Shown piece after piece: positions 7,664-16,433 of a DNA stretch of 64,000 nt. Source of the DNA: Nodularia sphaerocarpa UHCC 0038 (GTDB lineage Bacteria; Cyanobacteriota; Cyanobacteriia; Cyanobacteriales; Nostocaceae); NCBI RefSeq assembly GCF_022376295.1, contig NZ_CP060140.1:4778356-4842355 (forward strand), read 5' to 3'. A program made the position numbers and the translations under genes. How positions within the stretch are numbered: position 1 is the stretch's first letter; every line of letters begins with the position of its first letter. Below the pieces are notes generated by a model. The model had not been told where the DNA came from. It made no database searches and saw only the letters and a list, made by a program, of their open reading frames with translations.

Positions 7664-9502
7664 TTAATCCAATTCAAATTCGGTTTTCCAAGACTGATCT
7701 TGATTTATTTGGGGTTGAGCAGATTTGGCGAGAATAAAATTTTCCAACACTAAATAATCCATCTCCGTTCTCATAAAACAGCGATAAGCATCTTCTGGTG
7801 TACAGACAATCGGTTCACCCCGGACATTAAACGATGTGTTTACCAAAACTGCACAGCCGGTTTTTGCCTGAAAATGACGCAGCAATTCATAGTACCGAGG
7901 ATTGGTTTGTTGATGAACCGTTTGAATCCGAGCCGAGTAATCTACATGGGTGACGGCGGGAATTTGCGATCGCTTCACGTTTAACTTGTCAATACCAAAT
8001 AACTCCTCCTGTTCTGTAGTCATCGGAATCCGCAGCTCGCCTTTGATGGGTGCAACGAGCAGCATATAAGGGCTAGGACTGTCAAGTTCAAAGTAGTTAG
8101 AAACCTCTTCTGCTAAAACAGAAGGAGCAAACGGACGGAAAGACTCCCGATATTTAATTTTCAGGTTCATCACCGACTGCATCTTGGAACTGCGAGGATC
8201 ACCGATAATCGAGCGACCACCCAAAGCCCTGGGGCCAAACTCCATCCGTCCAGAAAACCAACCCACGACATTTCCTTGCTCTAGAATTTCCGCCAGATTA
8301 GGCATGAGTTTGTCATCTTCTAAGTATTGGTAGGGAGCATTCACAGATTGGAGATATTCTCGAATCTCTACTTCCCCAAAACAGGGGCCTAAATAACTTC
8401 CCCGCATTCCATCTCCATCCCTGACAGTGCGAGGCTTGTCATGATATTGATGCCAAATAGCTAATGCAGCCCCAACTGCCCCTCCTGCGTCTCCGGCTGC
8501 GGGTTGAATCCAAATATCCCGAAAATCTGTTTCTCGCAAAATTCGCCCATTGGCGACGCAATTTAGGGCAACTCCACCGGCTAAACAGAGATAGTCTGTG
8601 TCCAGTTCTTTCTTGACTGTTCTCGCCAAACGCAACACCACTTCCTCGGTAACGTATTGGATCGAACGAGCTAAATCCATTTCTCGTTGGGTCAATTTAC
8701 CTTCGCTTTGGCGGGGCGGACTGCCAAACAGCGCATGAAATTTCGGGGTAGTCATGGTTAACCCCGTGGTGTAGTTGAAGTAGTCCATATTCAACCGAAA
8801 GCTGCCATCTTCCTTGAGATCCAAAAGATGGTTGAGGATATGGTCTACATATTTGGGTTCACCGTAGGGCGCTAAACCCATGAGTTTGTATTCCCCAGAG
8901 TTGACCTTGAAACCTGTGTAGTAGGTGAAGGCAGAATAAAGCAGCCCTAAAGAGTGGGGAAAATCAATTTCCCATTGGGGAGTTAGTTGATGCCCGTCTC
9001 CTAACCAAACCGAGGTAGTTGCCCATTCTCCTACCCCATCCAGGCACAACACCGCCGCCCGCTCAAAGGGGCTGGGGAAAAAGGCAGAAGCGGCGTGAGC
9101 TTGGTGATGTTCAGTAAACAAAAGTTGGGGTAATTGCGCTCTTTTGCAATCTCCGAGGGTTGCCAGTTCCTTTTTTAACAGTGTTTTGAGGTAGAGCTTT
9201 TCCTTTAACCAAACTGGCATAGCGGCAATAAAGGAAGCCAATCCTTTCGGTGCGTAGGCGAGATAGGTTTCTAAAAGGCGCTCAAATTTGACCAATGGCT
9301 TATCGTAAAAAACGATTTGGTCTATTTCTAATAATGAAATCCCTGTCTGTTTGAGACAGTAAGCGATCGCATTTTTAGGAAATCTCGCATCATGTTTTTT
9401 GCGGGAAAAACGCTCTTCTTGAGCGGCCGCAACAATTTCACCATCCACAACTAAGGCGGCGGCGCTATCGTGATAATAAGCTGAAATTCCCAGAATACGC
9501 AT
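7664..9502 (-). CDS. NodU/CmcH/SxtI-family O-carbamoyltransferase
   Basis: I chose the ATG at 9502 (MRILGISAYYHDSAAAL, the standard family N-terminus, 612 residues) over an upstream start at 9526 that would overlap the MBOAT stop. The N-terminal half is the Kae1-like ATPase domain with GISAYYHDSA, EERFSRKKHDARFP and EHHQAHAAS (131-139). The C-terminal half has GRMEFGPRALGGRSI and VNTSFNVRGEPIV. The family transfers carbamoyl from carbamoyl phosphate to a hydroxyl through an ATP-dependent carbamoyl-adenylate. Four bases separate it from the MBOAT gene upstream. Sugar hydroxyls are common acceptors; a sugar on an aeruginosin-type peptide or a surface glycan are both possible. It is not evidence for saxitoxin, since no other sxt genes are present. 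Confidence 0.92.
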   Translation of the reverse strand: MRILGISAYYHDSAAALVVDGEIVAAAQEERFSRKKHDARFPKNAIAYCLKQTGISLLEIDQIVFYDKPLVKFERLLETYLAYAPKGLASFIAAMPVWLKEKLYLKTLLKKELATLGDCKRAQLPQLLFTEHHQAHAASAFFPSPFERAAVLCLDGVGEWATTSVWLGDGHQLTPQWEIDFPHSLGLLYSAFTYYTGFKVNSGEYKLMGLAPYGEPKYVDHILNHLLDLKEDGSFRLNMDYFNYTTGLTMTTPKFHALFGSPPRQSEGKLTQREMDLARSIQYVTEEVVLRLARTVKKELDTDYLCLAGGVALNCVANGRILRETDFRDIWIQPAAGDAGGAVGAALAIWHQYHDKPRTVRDGDGMRGSYLGPCFGEVEIREYLQSVNAPYQYLEDDKLMPNLAEILEQGNVVGWFSGRMEFGPRALGGRSIIGDPRSSKMQSVMNLKIKYRESFRPFAPSVLAEEVSNYFELDSPSPYMLLVAPIKGELRIPMTTEQEELFGIDKLNVKRSQIPAVTHVDYSARIQTVHQQTNPRYYELLRHFQAKTGCAVLVNTSFNVRGEPIVCTPEDAYRCFMRTEMDYLVLENFILAKSAQPQINQDQSWKTEFELD

Positions 9503-9506
9503 TGTT

Positions 9507-11006
9507 CTAAAACTGAAAGTAGACAAAGGGTTGAGGATTTATGGCTGCAAACCGAAGTATAGTTGAGACTAACACCCCATAGAAAACCGCAAAGCTCCAT
9601 TGAGGAATTTTTTGCCACCAATCCGTGAGCCAACCCTTATAGGCTGCCCAGTGCATGATGATTAAAGGGATAAAAATCCATCCAATTTGGACATTCAGGT
9701 TTTGAGAGCCAGGAGAATTCAGGAATAAAAAGGATTTTTCCACTTGTATAATACTGCTGATGTCGTTAACCCGAAAGAAGCTTGCCGATGCACAAAACCA
9801 ATACATCGTCAGTGGGAGTCCTAAAATATTTCTCAGGGGTAGAAATTGCTTGTAGGGAGCCATCAAAGATGACCATTGCTTGTGAACAACTACAGCTATG
9901 CCATTCAATCCCCCCCAAATGACAAAATGCCAAGCAGCACCATGCCAAAGTCCAGAGAACAGCATCAGAATGAGAATATTTCTAGACCTAAAGAGTTCTG
10001 TGCGTTGCTCCTTTGGTCGCATTTTCATTAAAGGTGTATAAATATAGTCTCGCAGCCAGGTGAAAAGGGTAATGTGCCAATGTTGCCATAATTCAGTGAT
10101 ATTGCTGGAAAAGTAGGGAAAATTAAAATTTAGCGGTAGCTTGTATCCCAGTAAACCTGCACAGGCGATCGCCATATCAGAATAGCCAGAAAAATCGCAG
10201 TATATTTGTATAACAAAAGCAATCACAGCAATCCAACAACTTAAGGCGGTATAAATCTCTGGATTCGTGAAATACTGGTCTACTAAAGGAGAGAGATTGT
10301 CAGAAATACAAGCTTTCTTAAAATATCCCACCAAAAAAAGTGTTAAACATCCTCGGAAATCAACCTTATTTAAAGTTTTCGGAGTTAGTAGTTGAGGCAA
10401 AAAAGTAGATGCGCGGACAATAGGACCCGCAACCAATTGAGGGAAAAAACTCACAAACAGCGCAAAATCCCCAAAGTTTCTTATAGGTTTGAGTTTACCC
10501 AGATACGCGTCAATAGAATAGCTCAGAGTTTGAAATGTGTAAAAACTAATCCCGGCTGGCAGAATGATTTGCAGCGTTGTAATACTAACAGGTAGCCCCA
10601 AAAAAGTTAATAAGTTTGATGCCGATTCAGTGAAGAAATTATAGTATTTAAAAAAGCCTAATAATCCTAGATTGATTACTAAACTTAGTGCCAACCATCC
10701 TTGGCGCTGCTGTTGATTAATTGGTTTATTCAGCAGCACATCCCAAGAAAATTGCTTAATCCATCCATTCTGTACTGTCTCGCTGGCTGCAATTTCTGCT
10801 TGTGGTCTAGATAGCATTAAACCAACAAAGTAATCAGTCACTGTCGAAAGCACCAGCAGGGACAGAAAGCGCCAATCCCAAACACCATAGAAGATGTAAC
10901 TACAAACTAGCAGCCATAATTTACGATGATTATGTTTCTGTAAAGCCCAGTAGATGCAGAAAATTAGAACAAAGAAAAAGACAAAACGAAATTCAGTAAA
11001 AACCAT
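9507..11006 (-). CDS. MBOAT-family O-acyltransferase (AlgI-like)
   Basis: The 499-residue polytopic membrane protein has about ten hydrophobic segments and the MBOAT hallmarks: LWQHWHITLFTWLRDYIY (307-324) and FSGLWHGAAWHFVIWG (350-365), with His355 the expected catalytic residue, and CDFSGYSDMA (270-279). The length is typical for AlgI/PatA. The enzyme moves an acyl group across or at the membrane onto an extracytoplasmic hydroxyl. It is flanked by an SGNH-like gene upstream (11201-12325) and the carbamoyltransferase downstream, an arrangement seen for glycan-decorating operons. Confidence 0.92.
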   Translation of the reverse strand: MVFTEFRFVFFFVLIFCIYWALQKHNHRKLWLLVCSYIFYGVWDWRFLSLLVLSTVTDYFVGLMLSRPQAEIAASETVQNGWIKQFSWDVLLNKPINQQQRQGWLALSLVINLGLLGFFKYYNFFTESASNLLTFLGLPVSITTLQIILPAGISFYTFQTLSYSIDAYLGKLKPIRNFGDFALFVSFFPQLVAGPIVRASTFLPQLLTPKTLNKVDFRGCLTLFLVGYFKKACISDNLSPLVDQYFTNPEIYTALSCWIAVIAFVIQIYCDFSGYSDMAIACAGLLGYKLPLNFNFPYFSSNITELWQHWHITLFTWLRDYIYTPLMKMRPKEQRTELFRSRNILILMLFSGLWHGAAWHFVIWGGLNGIAVVVHKQWSSLMAPYKQFLPLRNILGLPLTMYWFCASASFFRVNDISSIIQVEKSFLFLNSPGSQNLNVQIGWIFIPLIIMHWAAYKGWLTDWWQKIPQWSFAVFYGVLVSTILRFAAINPQPFVYFQF

Positions 11007-11127
11007 ATTTATGCTAATGAATTAATCATCTGTCAGCGGTTAACGGGGGACAAAAATTATTTTTCTCGCTAATTTTGACTTATAGATACAAGTGATTATC
11101 GCTCTTTTATTACTCTGATAAAATTAG

Positions 11128-11200
11128 GACTTACGCAATGACTCTGGTGAAACCTTCTTTCCTTTGTGTTCTTTGTGTCCTTTGCGGTTCGTTCGTTTTT
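11128..11200. repeat. Dispersed TAGGACTTACGCA repeat
   Basis: The spacer upstream of the MBOAT gene holds TTAGGACTTACGCAATGAC, followed by CTTTGTGTTCTTTGTGTCC and GGTTCGTT. Relatives lie at 22467-22582 (with an inverted partner) and near 62170. It is a Nostoc-type intergenic element, not a gene. Confidence 0.6.
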
Positions 11201-12325
11201 TCATGATTTATCTAGTTTCTCTTGAGATGAGTTAAGATGCTGAGAAAACTTTGCAGCCAAAGCGCGGGTGAATTCTTCAGCTCCTTGGTTGTTTAAATGC
11301 CTACCATCACTGCGGCGAGAAACTTCATAAAAACTGGCGAAAGTATTCGGATTATTAAAAGCGAAAAGGGTCGAAATATATCCTAGTTCGTAAGCTTTCA
11401 TAATAGCAGAATGGTCAATATCAACATCCAAAACTGGAGGAATCAGGAAGATAGGCTCAATTTTATTTTTGCTGATTTTCTCTTGTTCTTTAACTTCATT
11501 CACCATTTTTTTAATCAGTTTAATACCATACAACTTGGCTGGATATGTAGATTTGTTATCTTGCTCAAGAATTCCTGACTTTGCTTGTTTTAATCTGGCT
11601 TGATAACTATCTAAGTAGTTCGATTGAAAAATTTCTTGCCATTCTTCACTATTTTTCAGCCAGTCCATTGCATAATATCCATTCTCCTCTAATAATTTCT
11701 CACTAGCTATTCCTTCTGGTAATATATCAGGGCTTTGTTGCCAAGAAAAATAACCAATTCCTAACCATCGATAGAAAAAGCTGATTGTATTTTTATAAAA
11801 ACCGTTAATTTTAATTAACCAACTAAAATTTGAATCCAGGATTAATTTGAAATTTTCTATGGTTTTAAAAGGAGTATGCCAGTAAATATTTTTAACCGAA
11901 GTTGGTGCTTCTTCTACAAAAAAATCAACTAAACAGTCTAAAAATATCCACTTTAAGTGGGCTGGTTTTAAATCTAAGATTTTTTGCAAATAGAACTCCA
12001 TTTCAGCTACATTTGCTGCCGCTATCCCAAAGTTAAAAGACTTGACATTTTTAGCATTTTCTGATAATGATTCATCAAATATTTTGGGGATAACTCCATG
12101 ATATGTGGTACTTGGCCCCAAAAAAATCACATCGTAATCATCTTTGTGTTCTGCGAAATATTGAAACTTAACACTGATATCGCCAAGACCTGGAGGGGTA
12201 TTAGAAGCGGGTAAAACTGTGTTAATTATTCCAGAAGTCGAAATCAGAGCTAGGATAAAAATTATGCTGTAAACCAACATAATTATTGGTCTTGGTATGG
12301 TTTTTTGCCAATTATCTACATTCAT
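11201..12325 (-). CDS. Membrane-anchored SGNH-like protein, MBOAT partner (AlgJ/DltD style)
   Basis: The 374-residue protein has one N-terminal membrane helix (about 14-36), then an extracytoplasmic domain. The likely nucleophile block is FLGPSTTYHGV, followed by FNFGIAAANVAEM, a LDCLVDFF strand and RRSDGRHLNNQGAEEF near the C-terminus, where the Asp/His pair of SGNH hydrolases normally lies. Sequence similarity is remote, so the enzyme call rests on these spaced blocks and on its position just upstream of an MBOAT gene. It probably receives or positions an acyl group delivered by that membrane enzyme. The Asn block is not obvious. Confidence 0.65.
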   Translation of the reverse strand: MNVDNWQKTIPRPIIMLVYSIIFILALISTSGIINTVLPASNTPPGLGDISVKFQYFAEHKDDYDVIFLGPSTTYHGVIPKIFDESLSENAKNVKSFNFGIAAANVAEMEFYLQKILDLKPAHLKWIFLDCLVDFFVEEAPTSVKNIYWHTPFKTIENFKLILDSNFSWLIKINGFYKNTISFFYRWLGIGYFSWQQSPDILPEGIASEKLLEENGYYAMDWLKNSEEWQEIFQSNYLDSYQARLKQAKSGILEQDNKSTYPAKLYGIKLIKKMVNEVKEQEKISKNKIEPIFLIPPVLDVDIDHSAIMKAYELGYISTLFAFNNPNTFASFYEVSRRSDGRHLNNQGAEEFTRALAAKFSQHLNSSQEKLDKS

Positions 12326-12362
12326 TTTTCGGTTTTCTTAAGAATAAAATATTTTTTTGGAT

Positions 12363-12392
12363 CACGCAGAGGCGCAGAGGCGCAGAGAGAGA
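12363..12392. repeat. GCAGAGGC tandem repeat
   Basis: ACGCAGAGGCGCAGAGGCGC followed by AGAGAGAG lies between the SGNH-like gene and oxygenase copy 2. The same tract occurs at 17255-17283, 44733-44760 and, inverted, at 48767-48793. Confidence 0.75.
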
Positions 12393-12423
12393 GAAGGTAT
12401 TGTATTGGTGTTTTGGCAATGAG

Positions 12424-13413
12424 CTAATTTTTGGAGTCAATTAAAAGCGATTTGTTTTGATTATTTCTTTGGTGGTAAAAGTCTCTGGTGATAATGGGTG
12501 GATATTTTGCAGTTTTATTTGCATTTAAACAATTATCGGGACAGGCAATTTCGGCATCATTATTAGGAGATGCAAAAAATGCAAAGGAGTATCTTGGCTG
12601 AATACCTTGGGATGTAAATGGGATGGCTACTTGGTGTTTTGTTGCATACACTTGATCATTTGTCCATCGTTGCAAAATTTCTCCTGCCATAACGACAACT
12701 GTATCAGGAATTAAAGGAACTGGTATGATTTCTCCATTTTTGCTACAAAGTTCTAAACCTTCTATTTCATGTTGAAATAAGTATGTGATTGTATTTCCAT
12801 CTGTATGTTCTCCTAGGCGAATGTTTTGGGCTTGGGAAAGTTCGGATGTCCCTAGATAGTGATGCAAACCCATAGCATGATTTTGCTCAGAATGTAGGTC
12901 TGCAAAATAGGATTCTGGTAGGTTCAAAGCAATGGCTAAAGCTTCCAGAATTTTCAGGGTACTTGCGTGACAAGCTGTGAAAAATTGCAGCATCACTTCC
13001 CGAAATTCAGGGGGATTTTGCAGCCATTGGTTTGGTTGATGAAAAGGATGATCTACTGCGTCCAATTCTTCGGGTTTCATTTCTCTACCAAAGTAAAATT
13101 GTTCGCTGAGTATGCTGGACATTCCCATTGGGATGTATCCTCGGTGGCATTTTTCTGTTAAAGCTAGTTGCTTTTTCTCTTCTAGGGGGAGTGCAAAAAA
13201 AGACTTGGCTTGGGCAAATGTTTGAGCAATCAGAGTTGTGGGGATATCATGATTTTTTAGGTAGAAGCATCCTATCTCTTGCAAAGCACTAGCGATTTGC
13301 TCGGCAATTACTTTTCTAGCTTCGGTGTCACCCACGAGAAACAGATGCAAGTCAATGACGGGAATCGCCGTTGAAACATTCGATTTTTGGGAAAGTTCGT
13401 TGCTTGATTTCAT
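12424..13413 (-). CDS. 2-oxoglutarate/Fe(II)-dependent oxygenase, IPNS-like (copy 2)
   Basis: The 329-residue paralogue has His203 and Asp205 (EHTDGNT), His260 (ATKHQV) and Arg274-x-Ser276 (RYS). The N-terminal IPVIDLHLFLVGDT block and PKYPP-like KYPPIITRDFYHQ block match the other copies. Two differences stand out: the helix after the His-x-Asp pair is NTITYLF rather than GSITLLF, and the hairpin usually reading GEWI is GEII. It may therefore act on a different substrate from its sisters. It lies 172 bases downstream of copy 1. Confidence 0.87.
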   Translation of the reverse strand: MKSSNELSQKSNVSTAIPVIDLHLFLVGDTEARKVIAEQIASALQEIGCFYLKNHDIPTTLIAQTFAQAKSFFALPLEEKKQLALTEKCHRGYIPMGMSSILSEQFYFGREMKPEELDAVDHPFHQPNQWLQNPPEFREVMLQFFTACHASTLKILEALAIALNLPESYFADLHSEQNHAMGLHHYLGTSELSQAQNIRLGEHTDGNTITYLFQHEIEGLELCSKNGEIIPVPLIPDTVVVMAGEILQRWTNDQVYATKHQVAIPFTSQGIQPRYSFAFFASPNNDAEIACPDNCLNANKTAKYPPIITRDFYHQRNNQNKSLLIDSKN

Positions 13414-13504
13414 GGTGAGATATCTTTAAAAATGAGTCAAGTTATCAATTACAGTTTTGCGTATAGCAATTCCTATTCAAGTGAGGTACAAGCAGTAATA
13501 ATTA

Positions 13505-13533
13505 AACGCAGATGGACGCAGATAAACGCAGAT
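13505..13533. repeat. ACGCAGATRR decamer repeat
   Basis: Three imperfect copies of a ten-base unit (ACGCAGATGG, ACGCAGATAA, ACGCAGATAA) lie between two oxygenase genes. It is a short tandem repeat of the kind common in Nostoc spacers. Confidence 0.65.
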
Positions 13534-13585
13534 AATTTTGTACTTTCGCCTTTAGTTGTGAAATTCATCTGACAATCAGGAAGGT

Positions 13586-14557
13586 CTATGGTTTTTCAGA
13601 TTTATAACCTGCTGTAGCGACTTGATTGATATATTCATGGGTAAGAATTGGTTGATATTTGGGAGTTTCTTTTGCGTCTAAAGAATTTTCAATGCAAGTA
13701 ATTTCGGCATCGTAATCGGGTGACTCAAAATAAATAATTGAGTATCTAGGCTCGCTGGGGAATTTGGATGGGAGGGGAACTCGATGTTTGGTGGCGGGAA
13801 ATTTGTCGTTTGTCCAGCGCTGCATTAAATCGGCGAGAATGACCAAAACTTTGCCTGGGAGGTAGGGCGCTGCTATCCATTCCCCTGCATTGGTGTAAAC
13901 TTCTAGTCCAGCTGTCTGATCTTGAAATATTAAGGTGATACTCCCGTAATCTGTATGTTCAGCAAACCGAGTTTCTCCAGGGGATAGAGGTTCCTGTAAC
14001 GGTGGATAGTGATTTATGGAGGTGTTGAAGTTACGTTCAGTATGGAAATTGGTGAAGTATGACTCTGGAAGTTTTAAGGCGATCGCCAGCCCTTGTAATA
14101 TGTTAAAAGACGTATGACGACAAGTTGTAAAAAATTCCAATAGCACTCGGCGAAACTCTATTTGCTCGTTAGGCCATTGATTCGGTTCACCAAACCTCTG
14201 GTGAGTTGCAGCTTCATCGGTAGCAACGTCTAAACCAAAATTGAATGCTTCCAGTAATACCCGTTCTTTACCACGAGCCACGTAACCTCTACTTGTTCCT
14301 GGAATCAGTTTTGTTTGGTTTTTCTTCTCCTGTGGTAATGCGAAAAAACTGTGGGCTTCAGCAAACACTTGCTCAACTAAGGTCTGGGGTACAGAATTGT
14401 TGAGATAAAAACAGCCCATTTCTTGAATAGCAGAGGACATTTGTTCAGCAACTGCTTCTTTGGTAACGGTATCACCAACCATAAATTGATGGAAATCAAT
14501 GATGGGAATTGCTGTAGAAACAATTGTTTGAGGTTCAGGTTCTTTAATTGGATTCAT
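13586..14557 (-). CDS. 2-oxoglutarate/Fe(II)-dependent oxygenase, IPNS-like (copy 1)
   Basis: The 323-residue protein has His201 and Asp203 (EHTDYGS), His258 (ATKHRV) and Arg271-x-Ser273 (RYS), with the shared IPIIDFHQFMVGDT N-terminus and PKYQP block. It is the first of the four paralogues after the lipoprotein gene and the closest to the synthetases. In an aeruginosin-type pathway such enzymes could hydroxylate or desaturate the bicyclic amino acid or the guanidino amine; this is inference. The substrate loop (residues 85-125) differs clearly from the other copies. Confidence 0.87.
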   Translation of the reverse strand: MNPIKEPEPQTIVSTAIPIIDFHQFMVGDTVTKEAVAEQMSSAIQEMGCFYLNNSVPQTLVEQVFAEAHSFFALPQEKKNQTKLIPGTSRGYVARGKERVLLEAFNFGLDVATDEAATHQRFGEPNQWPNEQIEFRRVLLEFFTTCRHTSFNILQGLAIALKLPESYFTNFHTERNFNTSINHYPPLQEPLSPGETRFAEHTDYGSITLIFQDQTAGLEVYTNAGEWIAAPYLPGKVLVILADLMQRWTNDKFPATKHRVPLPSKFPSEPRYSIIYFESPDYDAEITCIENSLDAKETPKYQPILTHEYINQVATAGYKSEKP

Positions 14558-14613
14558 TATTTGTAATTCCTAATTAAGGTTTGTATCTGTTGGCTGATTA
14601 GAAATAATTGGTT

Positions 14614-16401
14614 TTAATTTTTCACAGGGTCAGTTTTCAGTTCATAAACATTCCAAAATGTCCCTTGTAAAGCCGAGTGTTTCACTCCTTGAATGCGATT
14701 TCTCACGGATACCATTGATAACGAGTTTACTAAATAAATAAATGGCAAATATTCTTGACTTAGCCTTTGAGTTTCTGCATAAATCTGTTGGCGCTTGGCT
14801 TCAGATGAAGCTGCACCTTGAATATAAAGCTCACCAATCTTTTCCTCCCAATCTGCTACCTGCTGTCCAGTAATCGGTATTTGTCCGGATTGGGGTTGGC
14901 GATTAAAAAAATGCGAGTTCCCGACTGTAGACCAAATATTAACGGCTTCGTTAGGTTCTATAGTCATGGGAAAACCATCCAGAATCTGACACTCCCAATC
15001 CAGACGATTTGCTAATTTGTCTACAACTAATCCCACGTTAATCAAATTTAAATCTACCTGAATCCCAATCTGCTTCAAATCGTCTTGAATCAGTGGAGCC
15101 ATGTTCTCCAAAACCTTATTACCGACATTGGCGGTAAGTGTAAACTTGACTCGATTACCATCGCTATCTCGTAACTGATCTTGATTATCGTATTCAAAAC
15201 CTGCTTTTTGAAGTAACGCTTTTGCCTTTTGAGGGTTATATTCGTAGACTGGTAAACCTGCTTCTGGAGATAAATAGTAAGGACTCTGCACGGCGATGGG
15301 TGAATTTTGCAGCGCTCCTACTCCGCCGAAAAGATTGTTTACCATACGCTGACGATGGATGCTATGAGCAATGGCTTGACGGAATGCTACTGTATTGAAC
15401 CAGCGAGATTTAAGAGGATCAATTAGAGGCTGACCATTTCTGCTTCCTGTGTTTAAATTAAACATCATCGCTGTGGTTCCTGTTTGAGAACCGCCATTAT
15501 AAATTGTGAAGTTTCCTTGTTTTTCTTCTCGTTTTAATAAGGAAAAATAATGCGGATTTACGTCAATAAAATCAAGTCCTCCAGAACGAAATTGAATTAA
15601 GGATGTATCATTATTAGTGACTGTACTCTGAACAATGCGATCAATATAGGGCTGAGTATGACCTTGAGCATCTTTACGCCAGTAATAGGGATTTTTGCGA
15701 AAGGTGAGCCGTTGACTGGGAATATATGTTTCTAATTTATAAGCACCGTTACTAATAATTTGGTTGGGTGGAGTATCTGTACCCCAGGTTGAGAGAAATA
15801 ACGGTCTACCTGCGGAGTCTTTCGTGGTAATTGATGCTCGCAGAATGTGGGCGGGTAAAATTTCTAGTTTGGTGGTGCGAAGAAAGGGCGCAAAAGGTTC
15901 TGGAAGGGTAAATTCCACGCGCCAGTTATCCAGTTTTCTCACAGTAGGAAATCTGCGAGTTTTACCTATTTGTAAAAAGTCTTTAGCATAGGAAGGAATG
16001 GCGGGATTTGTGTAAATGTCTTGATAAGTAAATACTACATCATCTGCGGTGAGGGGTAAACCGTCTGACCATTTTAGGTTTTTTCTCAGCGTGAAAATAA
16101 TTTGTTTTTGATCTTCTGAAATTTCCCATGATTTCGCTAAGGCTGCTTCAATTTCTCCTCGCTCATTTTCCCGAATCAAGCCTTCGTAGAGGTAAGTCAA
16201 AATCCCTACTCCTTGCTCCATCAGTTGAGGATTAAAGGTGTTGGGTTCGATAGAACTACTGACGATGATTTGAGAGCCGGCTACTGCTTTGTAAAGCAAG
16301 TTCGTTTGGACGCAACTGGCTAGAAATAAGGCTAGGATAAATCCGATGATTAGGGGGAACCGGCGACGGCGGATAGCAGTATGTGTGATGAATCTTCCCA
16401 T
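14614..16401 (-). CDS. Lipoprotein ABC-type peptide-binding protein (SBP family 5)
   Basis: The 595-residue protein has a lipoprotein signal: Arg-rich start (RRRRFP), hydrophobic core and lipobox LASC with Cys30. The mature part is a family 5 (DppA/OppA) extracellular solute-binding protein: NTFNPQLMEQG, WSDGLPLTADDVVFTYQD, NGAYKLETY and VAFRQAIAHSIHRQRMV. These proteins bind oligopeptides at the outer face of the cytoplasmic membrane. No permease or ATPase genes are next to it. It lies 32 bases from the SDR gene upstream and 56 from oxygenase copy 1, so it is embedded in the operon. It might recapture or sense the peptide product; that is speculation. Confidence 0.88.
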   Translation of the reverse strand: MGRFITHTAIRRRRFPLIIGFILALFLASCVQTNLLYKAVAGSQIIVSSSIEPNTFNPQLMEQGVGILTYLYEGLIRENERGEIEAALAKSWEISEDQKQIIFTLRKNLKWSDGLPLTADDVVFTYQDIYTNPAIPSYAKDFLQIGKTRRFPTVRKLDNWRVEFTLPEPFAPFLRTTKLEILPAHILRASITTKDSAGRPLFLSTWGTDTPPNQIISNGAYKLETYIPSQRLTFRKNPYYWRKDAQGHTQPYIDRIVQSTVTNNDTSLIQFRSGGLDFIDVNPHYFSLLKREEKQGNFTIYNGGSQTGTTAMMFNLNTGSRNGQPLIDPLKSRWFNTVAFRQAIAHSIHRQRMVNNLFGGVGALQNSPIAVQSPYYLSPEAGLPVYEYNPQKAKALLQKAGFEYDNQDQLRDSDGNRVKFTLTANVGNKVLENMAPLIQDDLKQIGIQVDLNLINVGLVVDKLANRLDWECQILDGFPMTIEPNEAVNIWSTVGNSHFFNRQPQSGQIPITGQQVADWEEKIGELYIQGAASSEAKRQQIYAETQRLSQEYLPFIYLVNSLSMVSVRNRIQGVKHSALQGTFWNVYELKTDPVKN

Positions 16402-16433
16402 AGTTGTGTTTTTAGGAAACTTTTTTCCCTACT

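Noticed and set aside
7087..9502. Evidence for a saxitoxin gene cluster
   Set aside because: Only the SxtI/J/K-type triad is present. The polyketide-like starter gene, amidinotransferase and other sxt genes are absent, and the triad is common outside saxitoxin producers.
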